Translations under genes and position numbers: made by a program | The notes under the pieces: generated by a model | The model's database searches: none | Told to the model about the DNA's origin: nothing | What the model saw: the letters and a program-made list of their open reading frames with translations, nothing else | Part shown: positions 39,601-51,600 of the stretch, in pieces | Layout: each line of letters starts with the position of its first letter | How positions within the stretch are numbered: the first letter of the stretch is position 1 | DNA from: Diogma glabrata | Lineage: Eukaryota; Arthropoda; Insecta; Diptera; Cylindrotomidae | DNA: 64,000 bases | Assembly (NCBI GenBank): GCA_963693315.1 | Contig: OY856186.1 | Coordinates: 78,094,042 to 78,158,041, forward strand | Reading direction: 5' to 3'

Positions 39601-42600
39601 CTTATTATACCAAAGTATAGCCTCCTAAGCCTAGTATAGTTTCTGGATCGATTCTCTTGGTTGAAAAGCCTCCGTTTTTCAGCATTTAATTTTGATAACT
39701 CCTTGCTCCATCAAAATGCATTCCTCTGCTTTTTTCGTTATAATTTTGCAGCTGACTTTGAATTCATTGGTGAAGGTTTACTGCGGCTACAAGTGCGGTA
39801 TAACACGCTTTGCTATTCTTTTATTAGGTTTGTCTGTGCTACCCAAAGTTTCGTTTTGAATGTTTGCATCACACTTGATGATAAGAGACCACTTTTTCTA
39901 GTTGCACCCACTGTACTACGAACCGTATCCACCACTATATTGCGGTGAATGTCTCCGGGTTTGATGGTTTTAGTAATATAAACACCAATTCACTATACTG
40001 GTGAAGCAATCTGAATGACAAAAGTAATTGTTTTATCCAATCATAATACTCTAGGAAATTTGCATTAGTGTAGGACTAGTTTTGTCTGGTTGGAGGATCC
40101 CACCCTGTTTTTTATGAAAACAAGGAATGCACTGGCAACCTCAGCTGATACTGCTATGGTGTGGTGAACATTCACTTAAGCCTTGGATAAGCTTCCTGCG
40201 TCCTCCATGTGATGTTGTCGGAGAGTAAAAGTTTTCAGAAAACATTTTCCATAGTATCACTTTAATTTTTAATTTTATCTTCGCTATCCCCTGTACTTTT
40301 CCTTCATCTTCAATATTTATTATTATAATTTTTTAATTATATTTATTTGTTTTTAATTTAAATAAAATTGAATTTTATACAATCATCAAAAATAATAATT
40401 TTTAAATTTTATTTCAATGACATGACCATTTACAACAATTTTACAGTTTGCCTTTTAAAATTGCACCACTGGGAATGATATCAATGAAAATGTCAATAAA
40501 AAAGTGTTTGTTTGGCTGCTCGTTTGAAAAAAAAAATAAAATCAATAAAACTTACAAAAAAACAATCGCATGTGACAAATTTTGGTGTTTTATTATTTTT
40601 TGGTTAAGTTGAAATATTTTTTTTGTTCGATAATTTAAAGTTTAAAACAAAAAACAATGTGTTATATATGCTAAATGTTTAGATAATTTTAGAAATGGCT
40701 GCTGATGCCTTGCGTTTTCAAAATATATAAATTATAAAAACTGCAACTAAAAAAATAAACAAAAATGTATTTAAAACTAAACTCACATCCGCACTCACGC
40801 AGTTTAAAAGTTAAATGAATTAAACCCAATTAATTAGAACCAAACAAAAGCTTGCATAAAAAGTTTATCAGAATTTTTTTTTAAAGTACCTACACATAAA
40901 CTTTGGGTACATGAACCATTTAAATATAGTTTTTAGTGTTGTTGCTCATTTTTGTCATTTTTAATTTGATTGTCTTTTGTCTGTGTTTCATAAAATCACA
41001 TTACTTGATCTCACGATCAGAAAGCTTTTTGTTTTGAATGTCTAATTTTTTTTTAGATTTTGATTTGTCATTTAATGTTTTACGCAGATTTTGTTGTTTT
41101 TTGTGTATACTAACTGTGGTGAAAAGAGTATGCTGATTACTTACATAAGTAAACTTTAAATTGATATTGGAATTCGGATGATTTTAAGAGAAATAAGAAT
41201 TGAATAAAAAATTATTCTCTTTGTGGTGAGTATATAGTTAAACGGTGTGACAAACCGCACACACGATACAGACTTTTACTCTAAACGATACATACAATGC
41301 ATTTCCCCTAAATTTCAAACGTTGCATTATGTGCAAAAATAAGTACTGTAATAAAAGATCAAAGCAAACATCATAAAATACAACATGGAAACAACCGATC
41401 ACTACAACTAATATTTAGCGTGCATGGACTTATGTCAAATCGTTTTTTTGTTCTTCTCTCTTTGTGTCTTTGAGAAACAGATATGTCTTCCCATAGACGT
41501 GCGTAACTTATTGCGAGTTTCTATCAGAAATCTATCAGAAAAAACCGTAACCACAAAAAAATAATAGTTTCTCCCTCCCTGCGACTGTATAAAAAGAAAG
41601 AAAAAAACCGACGTTTTGGCTTTTATTATAACCCAACAATAACAAATAGTTTTTGATATTTTATCAATGAAAAATAAATTTGTCCACAATGAAAAAGGTT
41701 TAACAGCAAATTTTCATCATGTACTTTGAAAATATTTACATAACTTAAATATTTATTCGTGTCGTTAGAAAATATTGCTTGTCCTTTATAAAAAAATTGA
41801 GTTAAATAATCATTGGAAATAAGAAATAACACAATAAATTTAAGTTACTCTCGTAATTATTTTCATTCATTTTGTAAAAATTAGCTCAACCATAAAGAAA
41901 ACATTTAATATTTGTTGGCATTTTAAATTTAGAATTGTTTTTAATTTATAATCTAAAAAAAAATTGTGGTTGCAAATAAAAACAAATTGGATCGGATGAA
42001 TAAGAATTTTGCGTTACGAAGCGATAGCGGAGTAAACAAATTATTTTAATTGTAATTAAATAATCAAATTAAGTTAATTGTAATTGATTATTGGTAAAAC
42101 TTACTTTTAAAATCAATTTTTCAGTTAATCAGTGTTAACTGTCAAGCAAAAAATATCTGTTTAGGTTATGTTTTTATATCTTATATAAAAAATGTTGCCG
42201 CCCCTCAACCAATTAAATGCGAAATTTTTTATGTCTGAAAGATATTTCTTTTACATGTATCATCGCCCTAATAATTAAATCCTTATGCAAAATTCGATTT
42301 TTGTTTTACATTGAATAGTATATTATTTAATTAGGAGCTAAAGTGCTACTTTTTGTGTTAATACTATAGTTGGGAAAAAATGGCGTTACTTTACAGCCAC
42401 TTTGATTATATGTCAAAAAAGTATGACTTCAACCTTCGCCCAAGCAGCAGTAAAGTTGAATTTTACAGCCGTTTGCCGAAAAAATATGTTATTTGTGTAT
42501 TGAATTGGATTGCTTTTGCGTCGCACCACAACATTTTGGCTCGTACCAAAATCCATCATAGTTTGTCCTGAAACAAATAACTATTTTGTTCTAGCTAGAA

Positions 42601-45600
42601 TCTAGGAGAAAAACAATTATTTTTGGGACTGCTACCATGAAAACTAAATGCAAAACATGAATGACATATTTTTTGTAACACTGTTATTTTTGGACCTATT
42701 TGATATAATTTATTATGATTTATAATAATGATATAATTTGTCAGAAAGTAATAAAAATTAATATTGTATGTATGCATTTATGTACATTCTCAAACGATAA
42801 ATGTCATACTCGTTATCATCTCAAACTTAAAATGAAATCTTTCATAAATTTAGGAAACGTTTTGGTTTATTTGATTTGATGTATTTTAAATTAAATGTAA
42901 ATCTCCATTTTTGAAACTTATATCTAACCTAACATAAGTAAACAATAATTTTATTTCAATAATCAATATACATATTTGTATTAATCACTTTTAAAATGTT
43001 TTCAAATCTAACCATAACCTACAGTAGTAGTGTGTTATAAAATCTACAAAAGGGCAACCTAGATCATTTATCTCAGATCTTTCGCTGTCAATGTACTAAA
43101 CTGACAGCTAAAGCAGATTTTGTATGGATTATCGCTCAATCGGTTTTAAAATCTTTTCATTTAATTATTCAAATAGCTCTTTTAAAAAATGTTTACTGTT
43201 CTGAGTTGTATAGCTATAGTGATAGTTTTTTATTTTTCGGTCGATACGATTCTTTGAAGCCATGTATTACAAACCCGACTAGAAATTAGATCAGTATAGG
43301 GTCCGATCCGGATCAGGATTGCCTGAAGACTGATCAGGGATGAATCAGGCCTCCTGATCCGGACATGATTAAAAATCGTCACGCCATATATGATCCGTAC
43401 AGGAAACGTTTAAATGATCCATGCCGGATCCATTTCAAAGATCCATTCCGAATCCATTTCAAAGATCCATTCCGGATCCATTTAAAAGATCTATTCCGGA
43501 AAGATCCATGCCGGATCCATTCAACAGTTTTATGTCCGGTCTGGTCAAGAGATCCATACCAGATACGTTCAAAGGTTTAGAATTAATTTTGTTCTTAAAT
43601 ATTAATTTGACATTAAATAAATGAAAAAAATATTACCATTTTTCCTTAATTTTATTCATACTGAGCAGAAATTTGTTAGGGCTCAAGTAAGGCCCTGATC
43701 AGGTTTGCCCTAACCTGGATCAGGCATTGGTAGGGCTGCCTGATTGGGCCCTGATCATGAGTGTAACGCTTTTGCCCTATCAGGTCCTGATTGGGATTAC
43801 CGGATCAGACCATGATTGGGATAATCGGATCAGGCCCAGATTGGGATATCCTGACCAGACCCTGATATATATTTATACATTATATACATAAATTAATCAA
43901 ATTAAAATAAAAACATTACAATAGAAAAAATTAAAACATACATACCACCTTAATGACTATTATTATAGTCGTTCAGCTGAGAAGCTACAACTAAAATATA
44001 CATGAAACGATTTTAGCTATATATTTCTAAAATGGATAATACTCTAGTGAATTTTAACCCATTTAAATTTCAGCTAGGGGTCAAATACGAAAAACCTGAT
44101 TAGGACCGGATATATTCAAATAAGGTTAACCCTAAAAGGGTATTCTAAATCAGGCCCGCAACAGGCCCACATCAGATTGCCCTAATAGGGATTGCCCTTG
44201 TAGGACTGACCAGGCCCTGATCACGCCCTGACTGTATTCAGGTTTTCCCTAACTAATTTCTGCTCGGGTAATTTCAAATACACTTCAAATGCTTATATAT
44301 TTAAAGTTATACCATTAATAACGAATTTATTGTTTAATGAGCAATATTATATACAGAATGGATCAGGTAAAAAACTAAATTTTGTATTATTATCCAGTTC
44401 AGGACATCGGATAAGATGAGTTTTCTCGATCAGACACTGATCGTACACCCAAAAAAAATTCAATATTTTAAATCGACAGAGGTACATCGATTTAACAAAG
44501 TAAAAAATTGCATATAAAATTGAAGAAATTGCCCTTAAATTAACAAAAATAAGAAAATGCTGCATTCGAAAGCTACTTTTGATTTTGAATTTTAAATCAA
44601 TATATAAAATACTTGAATTGAATACATTTTTGTTGACTTTAATAATCATATCAAAAGTACTGCAGTTAATTCTACAAAAGAATAGTATGCTTGATATTCT
44701 AGACGTTTATAACAACAGCATTGACTGTCGAAATAACATTAAGCTTAATCATTTGACAGTTAAAGTTTTGTGCATTTGTGTTAAAAGTAGCGATGCAATC
44801 GATTTAACTAAATAAAACGTCGGAGCCAAAACAATGTCATTTTATTCGAATTTACCTGCAAATTTGTCGGATCTACCATGATTATTTTTTTGGGTGCATG
44901 ACTGGATCAACGAATAAAGTACCAAACGCTGATCAGTAACTGATCAGATAGCCTGATCAACGGATAAAGTACTGCACACTGATCAGTAACTGATCAGATA
45001 GCCGGATCAAGGGAAACGGTACTGTACGCTGATCAGGAACTGATCAGATGGCCGGATCAAGGGAAACGGTACTTTACGCTGATCAGGAACTGATCAGATG
45101 GCCGGATCAAGGGAAACGGTACTGTACGCTGATCAGAAACTGATCAGATGGCCGTATTACGGAAAATCTGATCCGGATCTGATCATAATCCGGGTTCCCT
45201 GAACTAATTCACAGTCGGGAAGTTTAGCGTGTCCTCAACCATCTATTAGCCAGTGCAACTACGTCTAAAATATTGCTTTGTTTTTAGAAATAATATTAGA
45301 TTATTTCAGTCCAAAGATTTAAAGTTCATCGTTCCCAGGAAGGTTAATGATGCATACCACTTTTATAAATTCATGATAAAATTTTATACCGACCAATGCA
45401 GGCCCATCATCATGTACATCATATTCAGATATTATGTCTAAAAAATTTTTGTCAGCAACACAATTAATTAATAAACTTTAAAATGAAAGACTTTAGTGTT
45501 ATAAAGTAAAAGCGATAGTTTACTGTTTGTTATGTTTACAACTTATCTTTTGATTAAAATTTACATAATCTGCCGATCGAACATTTGATCGATTATTAGC

Positions 45601-48600
45601 TAGATTTCTCTTGTTTATATCTCTTCTTCCTTTTTGATTATCCTTTTCATCGCACTCAAATTTAAAATAGCCCCATATCATATCAATATAAAATACTAGT
45701 CAAACCATTCCCATATATCATCTCAATAATAAACAATTATAGTCAAATGAGAAAATATTCTCCTCTACAATTACCGACAACATTCTAGTTTTTTTAAATT
45801 TGAATAACCGTATTATATTTACATATAACATTATAGCAAAACCTTTACATAACAAAATTTTTATTATGTATGTAGATAGAAACATGTATTACTGCTTTTG
45901 TGAGGCAACAAAGCAATTATCTGAGAAAATGTTAATAATTGATTGGCCTGTAGCACACATAAATGATTTTATGTTTGTTAAAATAGATTATTTTAATATA
46001 ATGAATTGAAATAGGGCGAGCCATCCAGCTACTATCCCTTGCCGCACTTCCTGTTTTATTAATTTGTTTTTATTTGCGCTACTTTAACTGAGCTAATCAA
46101 TAACTGCTGACAGACATCCAGTGGTTACGATTTTCTCTGCTAAACCTAAATCATCCTTTGTTATAGCTTTACAGACATTAAGATAGCTCCGCAGTAACCG
46201 GTAGAGATTTTTTGGATAAGCCCTTCTGAGAAAGACCAGATTTAATTTAAATCGCACTCCTTGCCAGATAGGATTATCAATACTGTTGTCCTTCGCTTAG
46301 TTTCCTTTTTAGCAATTTTGACTTTTTCCATTTCACCTTTTCTTTCCTCCATCTTTTATTCAACTGCCATCTACGTATTTTATGATTGAACAGTTTCAGC
46401 ATAAGTTAAGTTTGTGTCATAGTTTGATTTATTTTACTTGTTTGGTATCTTGGTTCGTTTTGGTATCTCATTATTGTTTCTTATAATTTCTTCAACTCAT
46501 TTCATAATCTCGTGTCTTATAGCTTGATAGTTGTCCTGTCTCGCTTCGAGAGTTACAACATAGATCAACACCATTAAATCCGCTTCCTGTGTAGTTCCTA
46601 TCACTTTAATTTTTTTACACTAAGTATGGAAAATAATATCACTTAAATGACCCCTGTTTACAGCTTCGCTATGATGGGCTCGTTTTAGAGCATTTTCCAT
46701 AACATCTTTCAAAATTTGTAACAGTAGCGCTCAAATTTCTGCAACAATGTTGGCCATGCGTTCAAGGATTGTTCCAGCTTGTTCACATATACTCGCTCCT
46801 TAAAATAACCTCAAAGAAAATAGTCGGGTTCTGACAATTTTTGCAAACGCGCTGGCCACTTAATCTTCGAATTTCTGGAAATTATTCGCTGTCCAAAAAT
46901 TTGACATACAAGTGCTCTCCATTTACGGTTGTTTTCCATCTTCATTTTCGAAGAAGTAAGATCCATTGATATTTTCTGATGTAATGCCACACCATACTGT
47001 ACACCTAGTGGGGTGCAATTGGCGTTGATGAATGGCTCTTGGATTTTCAGAACCCCAGAACCTACAATTCTGCTTATTAAAAAAGCCATTCAAATGAAAA
47101 TGAGCTTCAATACTCATAATCGCATGGAGGGATCAGTTTTTATTAATTTGTTAATTTTTTTCTATTTTTTTGATCCACGGGTGTGACAACCCCGCGTACT
47201 CCAGTCCCTGCTATTGGCATATGAGTTAACGTGAGATATCACATACCACTGGCAATAGCAGTGAGATATCACTAGCCAAGGTGATATCTTAGGGGTGCTG
47301 GCGGATGAACTGTATTCAGTCAACGGTAGCACTCTCAATCTTAGCTAATGAATATTCCTTGATGCTGGAACGCTGTAGCTTGCTCGATGAAACGAGCCTT
47401 CATATAACTACATATCTGAGCTTTAATCATTGAAAAATATTCTGCGTCCCATAATCAGGGATTATGCCATTGGTTGGACTATTGGCAAACCAATTTTAGT
47501 TTTGTTCCTGCAAATTTTTAAAACAAATTTGCTTTTTATCTCTTATTTTATTTTTATTTTCCCTATCCTATCACGAAATATTGGCCTATGTCATATTTTA
47601 TATGTGATAGGATTTATGGTTTAGTTATTAATTACTTAACAAAAAAATATTAAAAAAAAAACAGATTTGCGTCCATTAACATCCTTAGAACGCATGTTGT
47701 TGTGGGACCTTGGTCTTAAAAGGTTTTTATGTGTTGTTGTGACACATATTGTAATGCCTACTACACATCACATTTTATTAAAAAAAAAAAAAAATAATCA
47801 GATGTTCAATAAAGTTGATTTCATTTCTGGCCAACTGTACAATTAACTGTAATTTCCAAATTTAGACGTTGCTGATGATCTACGTGTTTTCATTCTTGCA
47901 CAAATTGCACTTTATATGGGAATAACAGCCCTGATTTGGTTTATCGTATTTGACCCCTAGTTGGGCAATCAGAGCCTGATATAAAATACCTTACTAGTGT
48001 TTGTCCTATTTAATTCTATCCGGCTCATATCAACAATCATATATGATTACCCTATTTGGGTCTCCCTTATTTATGCTGATCTGAGCCCTATTTCATTTGG
48101 TAAAAGTTCTATCGGTTAATATTCACTTGACTAGAGTAATATCCATTTCAGAAATATGAAAAAATTTCACCTATTGTTTAGTTATCGCTTCTCAACTGAA
48201 AGACTATGATAAAAGTGATAAAGGTGGTATATGTTCTAAATCCTTTTCGTTGAACATCTTTATTTTATTTAAATTATTTTATTTTTTATATATTTAAATG
48301 TAGATATGATATTTTTTTTTATTGCATGATTGATTTTCTTTGCAATGAACTGCAGTATTTCTTTGTAACTCACGCATGGTTACTATGTAACTGTTTAAAA
48401 AAACTGTGATAAATATTTAAAACAGGTTAGTTCGACAACGCACCTGAATTTAACGTTAACATCAAAACAAATACAACACAATAGCTAAGGTAAACATTAG
48501 TCAAAACTTCATAACCTAACATATATTTAGGGTGGTGAGTTTTACCAAACATACAATATACGAATTAATCAAAAAATTGTAATGAACACCGTGCATTCCT

Positions 48601-51600
48601 TATAATGGAATCCTATCAGAAACATTTGAGGAGGTGCGTGCTTTAAGATTAAAATTCCGACTAGTTTGAGTCTGTGAGTTCGATTATGACTCCTTATCCC
48701 ATCATAAATGCTGAATTTCACACAAACATCTCAAAAGAAAACGGACTCAAATAATCAAAGAACAAGGACTCTGAAGACCCCAAAATCCTAAAACCCCAGT
48801 TAATTATCGTCGGTAAAACAATCAAAAATTAAGCGTTTTGTTTTTTTTTATAATAACTCCTCTTTTACAACGTCACAGATTAACACAAATAACATTAAAA
48901 CTTTTTTGTATTATTTAATTATACAATCACTTTTAATTACAAATATTTAAGTTATACTCAATGTCAAACATATAAATCTTCCTCACACAAATCACAAAAA
49001 TAAATCTATTGTTATTTTATTGATTTTATTTTAATCCATACAAAACAAATTAGCATAATTAGTACCGCACAAGTATCTATGTAAAAAAGTTAACGAAAAT
49101 CAAAAAAATATTGAACGAAAAAAACCCACTGAACTTATTATTCTATCATGGAACAAAATAGATGGTATTTACATCGATATCCTAGAATTGGTAAAAACAC
49201 CAATTCACCGCAGATACTAGAAACTATTTTAGAGGTAATCGCTTTGTTACAAAATGCAACAATGAAGAACAGTTCAAAATTTAACTAAACTATTGCAACA
49301 ATTGATTCAACAGTTAAAAATTAATATATTTGTTTAGCACTTGTTTTATACGCACGTTAATATAAATTTTAAAAAATAAAAGATTTAATTTTATTTTTAT
49401 GATCACTCGTATTTCGTTTTTTTGGGACATCCTCAGGAGTAATGTCGTTTAGCTTGATAGAAAGGTTTTTAATTTTTATATAAAAGAAAAATTTACTAAA
49501 ACTAACATTTTCAAAATTTTTATACAAGTAACTCTATACATAACATATTTCTAAAACAAATTACATTTTATATTAATATTTTCTTTGAAGTGACGTGATA
49601 CATTATAAAGTATTTGTTGAACTTGTATGTTTCACCAATAAATATTCTTCACTTTAATAAAAAAAACTAAAACTTAGAATTAAATTTTAAAATTGTTTAT
49701 TTTTTATTTTTTGTACTACCGGTTTCGATCTTCTAAAGATCATCTACAGGTACTATACAGCAATTCTGTATAGTACCTGTAGATTGCTGTATAGTACCTG
49801 TAGATGATCTTTAGAAGATTGAAACCGGTATTACAAAAAATAAAAAATAAACAATTTTAAAATTTAATTCTAAGTTTTAGTTTTTAGGGTTCCGTTTTTT
49901 ATACGGAACACTATTGGTGAGAGTAAAACGAGTTTTTCACATTATATCGATTATCTCGTAAACTATAAATGCTATGGACTTGAAATTTGAGGTGCGTATA
50001 AAACTAATCTGCTCACATGAAATGAAGGATACAAATAAAACTAAAGTGGTTTTCGTTTGGTTTACAGGGGTACGATGTGAGACCTTTGAGAAAATATATT
50101 TTTTTATAGATTCAAGTATGGTATCATATGAAAGGGCTTCATTTCAGTATTCCTTAAAAATATATTTTGGAATTTTACACCTCACCATTTTTTGTATAAT
50201 TTGGAATAATGACGTTTTTTTCGTGTTTTCTTACCTCGATTAGCTCCGAACCTAACTGATCGAAAATTTTCAAATGTATTTGGAATGATAGAAAAATTAG
50301 TACGTTTTTAATAAAAAATATTAAAAAGTGTCATATTCTCATACTTAGATTTATTAAGGGGGTGGATATGAGGAAGGGGTAAAATCACTATTTAAAATGG
50401 GGTCAAGTGGGGTGTTATTTGAAAGAGAAATTTAGAAAACACAGCAATTTTTTTAGAATTTTGCGATGCACAGTTTTTGAGTTATTTTCAAAAAAGTGCA
50501 ACTTTCAGACCGTTCCCCCCCTACGTTTCGACACTGATTGACAGAAAAATTTTTAAAAATTCACAGAGTTAGGAAATTTGGTAAATTTTGTATGAAAATT
50601 ATAGCGAGGTCTCAAATAACTATATTTCTGTGTGTTTAGGGGACCAGTGTAAAAAGGGTAAAAAAAAATTTTTTTGACCCAAGCGAGTGGGGTGTCATTT
50701 GAAAGAGCACTTAATTTAGAATTTGTTTCAATTTTTTTTAGAATTTTGAGTTGTACAATTTTTGAGTTATGGACAAAAAAGAGCAAAATTCAGACCGTTC
50801 TCCCCCCTACGTTTCGACACTGATTGACAGAAAAATTTGAAAAAATTCACAGAGCTAGGAAATTCGGTAAATTTTGTATGAAAATTATAGCGAGGCTTCA
50901 AATAATTATATTTCTGTGTGTTTAGGGGACCGGGGTAAAGAGGGTAAAAGAAAATCTTTTGGACCCAAGCGAGTGAGATGTCATTTAAAAGAGCACCTAA
51001 TTTATAAATCATTGCAACTTTTTTTAGAATATTGTGATGTAAAGTTTTTGAGTTATTATCAAAAAAGTGCAAAATTCAGATCGTTTCGCTCCCTACGTTT
51101 CGACGATGATTGACAGAAAAATTTGAAAAAATTCGCAGACAGGAAAATTTGTAAATTTTGAATGAAAAACATAGCGAAGTCTCAAATAATTATATTTCTG
51201 TGTGTTTAGGGGATGGGTGTGGGGAGATTAAAAAACCACTTTTGACCCAAGCGAATGGGGTGTCATATGAAGGAGCACTTAATTTAAGAAACATTACAAT
51301 TTTTTTAGAACTTAGCGGTGCACAGTTTTTGTGTTATTGAAAAAAAATATTTTTAGTATGTAGCCTCTCCACCCCCTCTAAATTTCAACACTTGATTGAC
51401 CGAAAAAATATTCAAATTTAAACCATTTACAAGCTGGTGAATCTTTCTTGAGTTACCATGAGATGAGATTTAACCTAATGTAACATTTTTTGAGTTATTT
51501 TTGATCAATGTGGATTTGATTGTAATTTACTATTGACATTTACGATTAAACATTAATGATTTTGTTATGCGTCTATGGTATGGAAATATAAGGACATTAC

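Larger units (their letters stand above)
43274..45219. mobile_element. GATC-rich composite MITE, 1.95 kb
   Basis: The left end CCCGACTAGAAATTAGATCA, continuing into CCGATCCGGATCAGG, matches the inverted right end (CCCGACTGTGAATTAGTTCA read from 45219). Inside are a tandem GATCCATTCCGGATCCATTT array (about 43405-43575), a nested smaller MITE (43662-44267) and a 50-bp satellite (44901-45150). No target duplication could be settled and there is no transposase. Confidence 0.7.

Noticed and set aside
43365..43624. Repetitive proline/arginine-rich small proteins
   Set aside because: These frames translate the 24-bp GATCCATTCCGGATCC array in two phases and have no other support.
44901..45150. CRISPR-like array
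   Set aside because: The units are contiguous 50-bp tandem repeats without distinct spacers, in an insect genome.
50553..51072. Two similar minus-strand frames that look like a duplicated small protein family
   Set aside because: Their similarity follows from the 286-bp tandem repeat. 286 is not a multiple of three, + strand frames over the same units are equally similar, and no start context or domain is present.
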